A stretch of 9,638 nucleotides of DNA from JAEZRQ01 sp049294415 (lineage in GTDB: Bacteria; Patescibacteriota; Patescibacteriia; Patescibacteriales; UBA12465), in NCBI GenBank assembly GCA_049294415.1, contig JBAQCS010000023.1, positions 1-9,638 on the forward strand. The letters run 5' to 3'. The position numbers were made by a program, and so were the translations under genes. Of the stretch, positions 1-5,335 are shown piece after piece. Within the stretch, counting starts at the first letter, position 1, and every line of letters starts with the position of its first letter. The notes beneath the pieces were generated by a model. It was given only the letters and a program-made list of their open reading frames with translations. It was not told the origin of the DNA and did no database searches.

Positions 1-126
1 CTTCATTTGTATGGTTCCGATAAATTAGCCTCAATCTTTGTTCCGGAGATTCTGGAAGCCGTTGCATTTTGGCTTAAAACCGGTGAATTAAATGACTTCG
101 CGAAAAGCGTAGTTGAAAACTGTTAA
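1..126 (+). CDS. C-terminal fragment of an unrecognised protein
   Basis: An open frame enters from the left edge and ends at a TAA at 124-126, giving 41 residues that begin LHLYGSDKLA and end SVVENC. The piece is mixed, with a probable amphipathic helix (PEILEAVAFWLKTGEL), and has no motif that I can assign. That it is genuine is supported by the strong intrinsic terminator starting 21 bases after the stop and by its higher GC and more varied codons than the surrounding non-coding sequence. The rest of the gene lies outside the window, so no function is offered. Confidence 0.6.
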   Translation, partial: LHLYGSDKLASIFVPEILEAVAFWLKTGELNDFAKSVVENC

Positions 127-147
127 AAATAAAATGTGTATAGTTAT

Positions 148-186
148 GGCCTCCTTGTTAATTCAACAAGGAGGCCTTTTTATTTT
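148..186 (+). terminator. Rho-independent terminator after the left-edge gene
   Basis: A perfect 12-bp stem, GGCCTCCTTGTT (148-159) pairing with 165-176, closes a 5-nt loop and is followed at once by a T-rich run (TTTTTATTTT, 177-186). This is a textbook intrinsic terminator for plus-strand transcription ending the gene at 1-126. There is no A-rich run before the stem, so it should work in one direction only. Confidence 0.93.
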
Positions 187-223
187 ATTAAATATTTATT
201 AAAAAAGTTTGTTAGCCGCTTCA

Positions 224-251
224 TTGAATTTATATACACAAGGAGTATGAT
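224..251 (+). promoter_or_regulatory. Possible promoter for the TIM-barrel gene
   Basis: TTGAAT (224-229) and TATGAT (246-251) are separated by 16 bases, placing the transcription start near 258 and leaving a leader of about 22 bases. The block is very AT-rich, and a second TATAAT-like match at 272-277 sits too close to the ATG to serve. The strong terminator upstream means the gene needs its own promoter. This one is the best placed match, but it is weak evidence. Confidence 0.35.
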
Positions 252-279
252 AAAATCATAAGATTAGTAAATATAATAT

Positions 280-984
280 ATGAGAAAAATTGGTTTTTGT
301 CATGGAGATTTATTTAAAATTCATGACGTTCACACAAAAGAAAATATAGAAATATTAAAAGCTTGCGGTAGTAATGCCATTGAAATTAATTGTCATCATG
401 TCGGGGAAATTGGAAAGATAAGAACTATCATTCCTTTTATTAAAAACTTTGAATATGTTTCAATACATACCCCGGGTAATATTAGATATGGTGATAATTT
501 AGAAACTAGGACCTTATTATCAACGTTGGAGAATTTATATTCTAGTGTTGGTGCCAAGCTTATAGTTGTTCACCCAGATCTAGTTGATAATTGGGATGTA
601 TTTAACGACTATAAAATTAATTGGGCTATTGAAAATATGGATTCTAGAAAAGAGTCTTTTAAGGATATGGATAGCTTAAAGAATTTTTTTGTAAATTACC
701 CTTCCTGGAATCTCGTTTTAGATGTTGGACATTGTAATGATAATGATAAATCCATGTTGTTGGCTGAAAATATTATTTCAGAATTAAATGATAAAATTAA
801 AGAAATCCATTTAAGTGGTTATCTGGTTTTTCATGATCCATTATATAGAACTAAACAAACAGAAATAATTGATTGTTGTAAAAAACTCGAAGTTCCTATT
901 ATAATCGAAAGTATATTCGAAGTGTCCGATGGAATAGAGGGGGTAAAAAAAGAATTTAATTATGTTGTAAAAAATTTAAAATAA
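280..984 (+). CDS. Endonuclease IV-like / sugar phosphate isomerase-type TIM-barrel protein
   Basis: The 234-residue product has the order of metal-binding motifs seen in the AP endonuclease 2 / xylose isomerase-like TIM-barrel superfamily: SIHTP (His63), VVHPD (His98), AIENMD (Glu118), LVLDVGHC (Asp148, His151), EIHLSG (His177), FHDP (His185) and IIIES (Glu210). These are the positions that bind the metal cluster in endonuclease IV, each at the end of a beta strand. At 234 residues it is shorter than classical Nfo (about 280), so it may be a metal-dependent sugar or hydroxypyruvate-type isomerase/epimerase rather than a DNA repair enzyme; the sequence does not settle substrate. It stands alone between terminators. 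No Shine-Dalgarno motif precedes the ATG, and the stop codon lies inside the 5' arm of its terminator. The fold call is firm and the reaction is open. Confidence 0.85.
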   Translation: MRKIGFCHGDLFKIHDVHTKENIEILKACGSNAIEINCHHVGEIGKIRTIIPFIKNFEYVSIHTPGNIRYGDNLETRTLLSTLENLYSSVGAKLIVVHPDLVDNWDVFNDYKINWAIENMDSRKESFKDMDSLKNFFVNYPSWNLVLDVGHCNDNDKSMLLAENIISELNDKIKEIHLSGYLVFHDPLYRTKQTEIIDCCKKLEVPIIIESIFEVSDGIEGVKKEFNYVVKNLK

Positions 985-1010
985 CCCCCTTAGTGGTTAT
1001 TTTTGTTTTA
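978..1010 (+). terminator. Intrinsic terminator overlapping the stop codon
   Basis: AAAATAACC (978-986) pairs with GGTTATTTT (995-1003) around an 8-nt loop, followed by TGTTTTA. The stem is AU-rich except for its two top pairs, so it is weaker than the others in this window. The TAA stop (982-984) is part of the stem, so a ribosome at the stop codon would cover the 5' arm. Confidence 0.65.
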
Positions 1011-1031
1011 TTAGTAATCACCGTAGACTGA

Positions 1032-1059
1032 TTGACATATTTATTATTTTTGATAATAT
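1032..1059 (+). promoter_or_regulatory. Promoter of the candidate structured RNA
   Basis: A consensus TTGACA (1032-1037), a 16-base spacer, and an extended -10 of the form TGnTAATAT (TG at 1051-1052, hexamer 1054-1059). Counting 7 bases past the -10 puts the start at A1066, which is exactly the first base of the helix that closes the downstream RNA. No start codon with a substantial frame follows, so this promoter appears to serve a non-coding transcript. Confidence 0.72.
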
Positions 1060-1065
1060 TAACTC

Positions 1066-1333
1066 AAATTTAGAAACAATGTGGCACAGCATAAAAAATA
1101 ATTTTTTATGTGGCAGGTCCGAATCCTGTAAATTGGCTTAAAGATAGATTAATAATGTGCTGAATAGGCGGGAGATTATGAATTTGAGGCGCCAGTCTCA
1201 ATGGAGTCGTCCAGATAGATACCGTCCTTATTAATCGAAGGGGCTTTATAATTTATCGGTTTTTACTGAGGTTTGAAAAGCAGTTCAATGAGTTCTAAAT
1301 TTTTGAGGGTTAAGCAATTAACCCTCTTTTTTT
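1066..1333 (+). ncRNA. Candidate structured non-coding RNA, about 268 nt, family unknown
   Basis: This gap between two genes has its own promoter and terminator, and its ends pair: 1066-1075 with 1293-1302 gives 10 perfect base pairs, extendable by CTC 1063-1065 with GAG 1305-1307 across a 2-nt bulge. Inside I see a 9-bp AU hairpin (1090-1098 with 1102-1110), a CAGG/CCTG hairpin (1114-1117 with 1125-1128) whose 7-nt loop TCCGAAT resembles a tRNA T-loop, GAGAT 1172-1176 with GTCTC 1195-1199, TCCTT 1225-1229 with AAGGG 1238-1242, TCGGT 1256-1260 with ACTGA 1265-1269, and TTGAA 1273-1277 with TTCAA 1284-1288. A 7-bp long-range pairing (GATTAAT 1147-1153 with ATTAATC 1230-1236) is also possible. 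The octamers ATGTGGCA and AGATAGAT each occur twice. It lacks the conserved blocks I would expect of RNase P RNA, tmRNA or SRP RNA, and a 6S RNA would be a single long imperfect rod. Function is unknown; the gene boundaries are inference from promoter, pairing and terminator. Confidence 0.66.
1305..1333 (+). terminator. Intrinsic terminator of the candidate RNA
   Basis: GAGGGTTAA (1305-1313) pairs perfectly with TTAACCCTC (1318-1326) around a GCAA tetraloop of the stable GNRA class, followed by seven Ts (1327-1333). The first three stem bases could instead extend the closing helix of the RNA. No gene on the plus strand ends just upstream, so the terminator must belong to the non-coding transcript. 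Confidence 0.93.
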
Positions 1334-1370
1334 ATACTATTTAATATAAAAGTAAATTATTTTCAAAAAA

Positions 1371-1379
1371 TGGTATAAT
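1371..1379 (+). promoter_or_regulatory. Extended -10 promoter of the DUF1801 gene
   Basis: TGG followed by a perfect TATAAT (1374-1379) matches the TGnTATAAT extended -10 form. A -35 at the expected distance (AGTAAA, 1351-1356) is poor, as is usual when the extended element is present. Transcription would begin near 1386, leaving a leader of about 13 bases with no Shine-Dalgarno motif. Confidence 0.6.
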
Positions 1380-1398
1380 TAAAATATTATTAAATTAT

Positions 1399-1758
1399 AT
1401 GAAAATAGTAAAAAATATTGATGAATATATTTTAAGCTTCCCAGTAGATGTCCAAAAAAAGTTGAATGACATCAGAGGATTAGTTAAAAAAATTATTCCC
1501 CAAGCAAGCGAGGCTATAAAATATGGTATGCCAACCTTTGTATTAAATGGTAATTTATTACATTTTGCAGCCTTTAAAAAACACATTGGGTTATATCCAA
1601 CCCCAAGTGCTGTTATAAAATTTAAGAAAGAATTATCTAAATATTCAACATCTAAAGGGACTATTCAATTTTCGCTTAACGAACCATTGCCGATAAATTT
1701 AATAACAAAAATTATTAAATTTAGAGTAGTAGAAAATTTAAATAAAAAAATAAAATAA
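1399..1758 (+). CDS. DUF1801 family protein (YdhG-like)
   Basis: The 119-residue product matches the DUF1801 pattern throughout: an N-terminal helical half (IDEYILSFP, then LVKKIIPQASEAIKYGMPTF, residues 28-47), a strand region with HFAAFKKHIGLYPTP (55-69), and the C-terminal signature SKGTIQFSLNEPLP (85-98) followed by a helix ending KFRVVENL. The family has a compact alpha/beta fold related to YdhG of Bacillus, which has been described as a frataxin-like iron chaperone, but most members are uncharacterised and that role cannot be assigned here. Length is typical. It is monocistronic: its promoter lies just downstream of the RNA terminator and it ends in a terminator that begins at its stop codon. 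Confidence 0.88.
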   Translation: MKIVKNIDEYILSFPVDVQKKLNDIRGLVKKIIPQASEAIKYGMPTFVLNGNLLHFAAFKKHIGLYPTPSAVIKFKKELSKYSTSKGTIQFSLNEPLPINLITKIIKFRVVENLNKKIK

Positions 1759-1787
1759 AAAAATCTCGCTAGTAAGCGAGATTTTTT
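1758..1787. terminator. Bidirectional terminator between DUF1801 and azoR
   Basis: A perfect 13-bp stem, 1758-1770 with 1775-1787, encloses an AGTA loop. The six-A run on one side and six-T run on the other make a functional poly-U tract on either strand. It lies between convergent genes ending at 1758 (plus) and 1805 (minus), so one hairpin can serve both. Confidence 0.93.
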
Positions 1788-1804
1788 AAACTCAATTTAA
1801 TGTT

Positions 1805-2416
1805 TTATTTATACCACTCGGTGATTATTTCTAATGCTTTTTGTTCGGCTATTTTCAAGTTTTCTTCAACGCGATTTTGACTGGCTAGTCCCTGAGCTAT
1901 TACTATTTGAGATTCAAAACCCATAAAACCTAATAAGACTTGAGTTTGGCTGGTAACAAAATCCCAGGCCTTGGTGCCCAACTCTTCATTATATCTACCG
2001 CCAGAGCTAGACAAGACTAAAGCCTTTTTACCTTTTAATAGTCCAATATAACCAGAATCATTCATATCCCAAGTCTCACCCTTTAATAAGATGGAATCAA
2101 AATAAGCCTTAACGGCAGCTGGCATAGAAAAATTATGCATAGGAAAAGCCAGAATTAAAATGTCAGCTGTTTTTAATTGGCTGGTCATTCTATCCATTTT
2201 TTCTAAAGTTTTTAATTCTTCAGAATCTAACGCTACACCCATATAATTTCTTTTGTAATAAGCGTTTAGACTGTCGGCTAGGAAAAAATCTGGTAAGTTT
2301 TTAACTAGATCTAGATGTTCTACTTCTCCGGTTATTTGAGGTTTAATGTTTTCTAGTATTTTTTTAGTGTTGGAAGCTTCTTCTCTCGGGAAAAAGCTTA
2401 CGATTAAAGTTTTCAT
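1805..2416 (-). CDS. azoR: FMN-dependent NADH-azoreductase (AzoR family)
   Basis: The 203-residue product is a flavodoxin-fold oxidoreductase of the AzoR family, which uses FMN and NAD(P)H for two-electron reduction of quinones and azo compounds. Visible marks are an N-terminal beta strand with a phosphate-binding loop region (LIVSFFPREEASNT, 4-17), the FMN-contact motif FPMHNFSMPAAVKAYFD (91-107) matching the P(M/L)YNF-type motif of AzoR, and SSSGGRY (136-142) in place of the second flavin loop. Length is typical (about 200). It is transcribed divergently from an HxlR-family regulator across a 106-base region with a palindrome over its promoter, as in quinone-responsive systems. The probable role is detoxification of quinones or other electrophiles in the cytoplasm. 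The gene ends at the shared terminator. The substrate is inferred from the family. Confidence 0.87.
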   Translation of the reverse strand: MKTLIVSFFPREEASNTKKILENIKPQITGEVEHLDLVKNLPDFFLADSLNAYYKRNYMGVALDSEELKTLEKMDRMTSQLKTADILILAFPMHNFSMPAAVKAYFDSILLKGETWDMNDSGYIGLLKGKKALVLSSSGGRYNEELGTKAWDFVTSQTQVLLGFMGFESQIVIAQGLASQNRVEENLKIAEQKALEIITEWYK

Positions 2417-2465
2417 AATATTTTAGTTAATTATTAATTTTTTAGAGTGTTTGTTGACTTGGTTT

Positions 2466-2494
2466 ATTATAGGGGGTATACTATATATTGTAAA
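2466..2494 (-). promoter_or_regulatory. Promoter of azoR
   Basis: On the minus strand, TTTACA (2494-2489) and a perfect TATAAT (2471-2466) are 17 bases apart, a near-consensus promoter starting near 2459. Its -35 box is the inner arm of the palindrome, so a repressor bound there would block polymerase. The leader to the ATG is about 43 bases. Confidence 0.75.
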
Positions 2495-2517
2495 GTAGTT
2501 ACAAAAAGTATAGTATA
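2477..2517. promoter_or_regulatory. Nested palindromic operator for the HxlR regulator
   Basis: An inner perfect inverted repeat TTGTAA-AGTAG-TTACAA (2488-2504) sits inside an outer one, TATACTAT (2477-2484) with ATAGTATA (2510-2517). The two centres differ by one base. This resembles, from memory, the TACT...AGTA palindromes bound by YodB-type HxlR regulators of Bacillus upstream of azoR1. It overlaps the -35 and spacer of azoR and the likely promoter of the regulator gene, so it can repress both. Confidence 0.7.
2488..2516 (+). promoter_or_regulatory. Likely promoter of the HxlR gene
   Basis: TTGTAA (2488-2493) and TAGTAT (2511-2516) have a 17-base spacer. The -10 lies 6 bases before the ATG at 2523, so the message would be leaderless or nearly so. 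Both hexamers are arms of the operator, which predicts autoregulation. The -10 is only moderately good. Confidence 0.45.
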
Positions 2518-2522
2518 AATAT

Positions 2523-2852
2523 ATGATTAAAGACAAAAGCAAACACACTGGCTGTCCAGTGGAGAAAACTATTAGAATTATTGGCAAAAAATATGCTGTT
2601 TTAATAATTCGCGATCTTCTATCTGGTAAAAAACGTTTTGGAGAGCTGCTCAAATCTATTTCTGGTATTAGCCCCAGAACTTTATCGGCTAGATTAGATG
2701 AACTGGAAAAAGATAAAATTATTAATAAAAAGATTTTTCCAGTAGTGCCTCTACACGTTGAATATTCTTTAACTAATGGCGGTGAAGAGCTTCACACTAT
2801 TATTGATCAAATGAATAAATGGGGCACCAAATTTAAAAATAGTAGTTGTTAA
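2523..2852 (+). CDS. HxlR-family redox-sensing transcriptional regulator
   Basis: The 109-residue product is a winged helix-turn-helix protein of the HxlR family. It shows the family signature from start to end: GCPVEKTIRIIGKKYAVLIIRDLL (10-33), KRFGELLKSI (37-46), the recognition helix GISPRTLSARLDELE (48-62), the wing with VVPLHVEYSLT (74-84), and a C-terminal dimer helix. Cys11 in the GCP motif is the conserved thiol used by YodB/HypR-type members to sense quinones, diamide or disulfide stress; a second cysteine is the last residue. It is divergent from azoR with a palindrome between them, and a second flavin oxidoreductase lies downstream, so a quinone or electrophile-sensing repressor is the likely role. 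No terminator follows it, so readthrough into the next gene is possible. The sensing chemistry is inferred. Confidence 0.88.
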   Translation: MIKDKSKHTGCPVEKTIRIIGKKYAVLIIRDLLSGKKRFGELLKSISGISPRTLSARLDELEKDKIINKKIFPVVPLHVEYSLTNGGEELHTIIDQMNKWGTKFKNSSC

Positions 2853-2878
2853 ACAATCTTTTGACGGTCGTTAGTTAG

Positions 2879-2887
2879 TGCTATAAT
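2879..2887 (+). promoter_or_regulatory. Extended -10 promoter of the NAD(P)H oxidoreductase gene
   Basis: TGC followed by a perfect TATAAT (2882-2887) is an extended -10. A TTGACG at 2861-2866 lies upstream with a short 15-base spacer. No copy of the azoR operator palindrome is visible here, so regulation by the HxlR protein at this promoter is not supported by sequence. Confidence 0.6.
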
Positions 2888-2915
2888 TAATAATATTTAA
2901 TAATAAACAAAGTCT

Positions 2916-3494
2916 ATGAATACTTTAATAGTTTATGCTCACCCAACACATACAGGACATCATGGTTATTTTCTAGATCAATTAATATCAGTTTTGGATA
3001 ATAAAAATATTGATTACGAAGTTTTAGATTTATATAATTTAAACTACGACCCAATTTTAAAAGCTGAAGAATTAGGTTCCAGAACCACCCATAAAATAAA
3101 TGAGACAACCCTAGATTATCAAGAAAAAGTAAAAAATGCTGATAAATTAATTTTTATATATCCAACTTGGTGGCAAGGAATGCCAGCAATTTTAAAAGGT
3201 TTTTTTGATAGAGTTTTTGCTTCTGGTTTTGCTTTTATCTATAAAGGCGGTTTGCCTGTTGCTTTACTCAAAGGTAAAAAAGCGGCGGTTTTTTCGGCTA
3301 CTGGCGGACCAAAAGTAATTAATAAATTTTTACTTAGCGAAAGAGGAATGAAAGTTATTACTAAAAATATTTTAGGCTTTTGCGGTATTAAGGCTAAAGG
3401 ATTTTCTATTGGTTCAGCTAGAGAGTTAAACGATAATCATAAAAAACAAATTATTACCGTGGCTAGTTCCATGGTTTCTTATTTGTATAAATAA
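2916..3494 (+). CDS. NAD(P)H-dependent flavin oxidoreductase (flavodoxin-fold, KefF/NQO type)
   Basis: The 192-residue product belongs to the Flavodoxin_2 group of FMN or FAD quinone reductases. It starts with a strand and loop LIVYAHPTHTGHHG (4-17), the common YAHP opening of this group. It carries the hallmark YPTWWQGMPAILKGFFDRVF (82-101) followed by SGFAF, and a second flavin-contact loop SATGGP (127-132). Length is typical. These enzymes reduce quinones by two electrons and thereby avoid radicals; KefF also regulates a potassium/glutathione system, but no KefC partner is present here. It differs clearly from the AzoR-type protein two genes upstream, so this is not a recent duplication. 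Its TAA is directly followed by the ATG of the YibE/F gene, which implies co-transcription and probably translational coupling. Confidence 0.88.
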   Translation: MNTLIVYAHPTHTGHHGYFLDQLISVLDNKNIDYEVLDLYNLNYDPILKAEELGSRTTHKINETTLDYQEKVKNADKLIFIYPTWWQGMPAILKGFFDRVFASGFAFIYKGGLPVALLKGKKAAVFSATGGPKVINKFLLSERGMKVITKNILGFCGIKAKGFSIGSARELNDNHKKQIITVASSMVSYLYK

Positions 3495-4610
3495 ATGAAA
3501 AAAATAATTTTAAGTTTAACCATTTTATTATTACTCGTTTTTCCTTTTTTTAATGTTCTGGCTCAAGATGAAGAAAAACCTAAATCGGCTGAAGCTCAAG
3601 TTCTTAAGGTTTTAGAAGAAAAAGAAACAATTAGAGAAAACGGATCAAAATCTATTCAACAAAATTTAGAATTAGGAATTTTAACTGGACCATTTAAAGG
3701 ACAGACTAAAATTTATACTGGTATTTCCGGAATTGATGTAGTTTCCTCTAATGTCTATAAAGCCAACGATAAAGTACTGGTAAGCTATAATCGCGGCGAA
3801 GGCGGAGAATATGATTTTTATGTTACGGATTACGTTCGTAATAATAGTTTATTTTGGTTAGCCTTAATTTTTGTAATAATTGTTTTAGTAGTTGGTGGTT
3901 TTAAGGGCTTTATGGCGCTATTATCTTTGGTTATTAGTTTTTTTGCTATTGTTAAAGTCTTAATTCCTTTGGTTTTTGCTGGGTATAACCCGTTAATTAT
4001 TGGAGTTTTTATTTCCTTAATTATTCTTTTAGCTCTAATTTATTTAACTGAAGGGTGGAATAAAAAATCACATATTTCAGTTATTAGTATAGGGTTTTCT
4101 CTGTTAATAACAGCTAGCTTGTCGATTTTATTTGGTTATCTTAGCCGCCTGTCTGGTACGGCCCAAGAGGAAATAGTATTTTTAATTGATGCTATTAAAG
4201 TGCCTATCAATTTTCATTATTTATTACTCGCCTCTATTATTATTGGTACATTGGGTGTTTTGGATGATATCGTGGTTGGTCAGGTAGAAGCGGTTGAACA
4301 AATTAAGATAGCTAATCCAAATCTTAAAAATAAAGAGGTTTTTAAAATGGCTATGTCAGTGGGCAGAGCTCACTTAGGGGCAATTATTAATACTTTATTT
4401 TTGGCTTATGCCGGGGCAGCCCTACCTCTTATTTTACTCTTTAGTCTTAAACAGGAACCATTTTTAACTTTTTCTCAGGTAGTTAATCATGAGGATATTG
4501 CTACAGAAATAGTTAGGACGTTAGTTGGAGCAATTAGTCTTTGTTTAGCTGCTCCAATCGCTACAATTTTAGCCGTTAAATATCTTAGAGCGAAAAAAGC
4601 ACAAAAATAA
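3495..4610 (+). CDS. YibE/F family multi-pass membrane protein
   Basis: The 371-residue product has an N-terminal signal sequence (about 1-23, ending NVLA), an extracytoplasmic domain of about 95 residues rich in beta strands, then about seven membrane segments (roughly 119-136, 138-162, 166-184, 194-215, 242-262, 296-317, 339-362). Family marks are GVLDDIVVGQ (254-263), GRAHLGAIINTLFLAYAG (290-307) with ALPLILL, and the NHEDIATEIVRTLVG block (331-345). The YibE/F family (named after Lactococcus proteins) has no established biochemical role; transport has been proposed because of polar residues such as Asp257, Asp258, Arg291 and His293 in or near membrane segments. It directly abuts a quinone reductase-like gene and precedes a membrane GAF-like protein. 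Length is normal for the single-chain form. The identity is strong and the function unknown. Confidence 0.9.
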   Translation: MKKIILSLTILLLLVFPFFNVLAQDEEKPKSAEAQVLKVLEEKETIRENGSKSIQQNLELGILTGPFKGQTKIYTGISGIDVVSSNVYKANDKVLVSYNRGEGGEYDFYVTDYVRNNSLFWLALIFVIIVLVVGGFKGFMALLSLVISFFAIVKVLIPLVFAGYNPLIIGVFISLIILLALIYLTEGWNKKSHISVISIGFSLLITASLSILFGYLSRLSGTAQEEIVFLIDAIKVPINFHYLLLASIIIGTLGVLDDIVVGQVEAVEQIKIANPNLKNKEVFKMAMSVGRAHLGAIINTLFLAYAGAALPLILLFSLKQEPFLTFSQVVNHEDIATEIVRTLVGAISLCLAAPIATILAVKYLRAKKAQK

Positions 4611-4616
4611 GGATTG

Positions 4617-4625
4617 TGTTATAAT
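4617..4625 (+). promoter_or_regulatory. Internal extended -10 promoter giving a leaderless message
   Basis: TGT plus a perfect TATAAT (4620-4625) lies between the YibE/F stop and the next ATG at 4632. The -10 ends 6 bases before the ATG, so a start 7 bases downstream would fall on the A of the ATG itself. No good -35 is needed with an extended -10, and I see none. Confidence 0.55.
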
Positions 4626-4631
4626 TATATT

Positions 4632-5324
4632 ATGAGCAAGAGATATAAAACAGCTGAAAAAATCTTCTTTTTGTTAGTGCTTTTAGATGTGCTCTTTATC
4701 TTGTTGGTGCCATTTTTAAATATTAGAATTGCCGGATTATCTGATGAAAGCTCAGAATTTATTTTTATTACCACTCTGTTCTTTTTAATGATTGTTATTT
4801 ACAGATTTTACGCCAAAGAGTTGAAGCGCAATCAAACATATCAAGAGGGGCTAGAAGAAAGACTAAGAGAAACTTTCAAATATATTGGGTCGGTTAATTT
4901 ACAAATAGAAGAAATGAAAAAAGTTTTTTCTGATGTAAAATATCCAGAAAATAAAAAAGACTTACACGCCTTATTTATTAATATGTCGGAGCGAATCTTA
5001 GGGATGGTTAGCGCTGATTGGGTGTTACTTAGGATTGTTGATATTAATAATAATACCACCCTACACGAACATTTTATTGTTAGAGGTAATAAACAAGTAG
5101 ATAGAATTAGAGTTGATAATAAATGTTTAGCTGATAAAACTTGTTTGGTTGATAATCAAACAATTATTAAATCAACATTAGAAAATTTTAATATTAAAGC
5201 TTTTTGCGTCTTACCAAATATTACTACTAAAGATCAGGAATTTATGATTGGCTCGATTGCTAATCAGCTGGAAATGATGTTTGTTGTTTTTAATTCTTTA
5301 TATTATAAAAAGAAGAATAAATAA
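4632..5324 (+). CDS. Membrane-anchored protein with a GAF-like domain
   Basis: The 230-residue product has two N-terminal membrane helices (about 11-29 and 43-60), a charged, probably coiled-coil stretch (62-100, KELKRNQTYQEGLEERL onward), and a C-terminal alpha/beta domain (about 105-222) with the look of a GAF sensor: a leading helix LHALFINMSERILGMV, strands DWVLLRIVD, FIVRG and AFCVLP, and a closing helix EFMIGSIANQLEMMFVVF. No kinase, cyclase or HTH output follows, so it may be a degenerate or stand-alone sensor. Cysteines at 165, 171 and 192 could be redox-active but no known motif fits. I chose ATG 4632 because the in-frame TTG at 4614 would add six residues that lie within the promoter. 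It follows the YibE/F gene by 21 bases. The GAF call is by shape rather than signature residues. Confidence 0.7.
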   Translation: MSKRYKTAEKIFFLLVLLDVLFILLVPFLNIRIAGLSDESSEFIFITTLFFLMIVIYRFYAKELKRNQTYQEGLEERLRETFKYIGSVNLQIEEMKKVFSDVKYPENKKDLHALFINMSERILGMVSADWVLLRIVDINNNTTLHEHFIVRGNKQVDRIRVDNKCLADKTCLVDNQTIIKSTLENFNIKAFCVLPNITTKDQEFMIGSIANQLEMMFVVFNSLYYKKKNK

Positions 5325-5335
5325 TTTTAAAAAAT

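Noticed and set aside
1066..1137. A tRNA gene, suggested by the T-loop-like hairpin and weak acceptor-like pairing.
   Set aside because: No D-arm can be formed, the central hairpin lacks U33 and a proper 7-nt anticodon loop, one acceptor pair is A-G, and the same 5' bases pair better with 1293-1302.
1079..1140. A 20-codon reading frame beginning ATGTGGCAC inside the candidate RNA, or a tmRNA tag frame.
   Set aside because: The composition is odd, the frame overlaps three strong hairpins, and no tRNA-like 3' half or tag-like ending is present. A permuted tmRNA would need a coding piece downstream that does not fit before the terminator.
1195..1245. T-box or other riboswitch controlling the DUF1801 gene.
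   Set aside because: The sequence around ATACCGTCC does not carry the T-box core, and the DUF1801 gene has its own promoter after the terminator, so the RNA is not its leader.
2423..2653. A minus-strand frame of 76 codons.
   Set aside because: It covers the azoR/HxlR intergenic region and the antisense of the HxlR start, with low-complexity hydrophobic content and no family likeness.
4614..4631. Upstream TTG start adding six residues to the GAF-like protein.
   Set aside because: TTG is a poor start, and the added codons coincide with the TATAAT promoter; ATG 4632 fits better.
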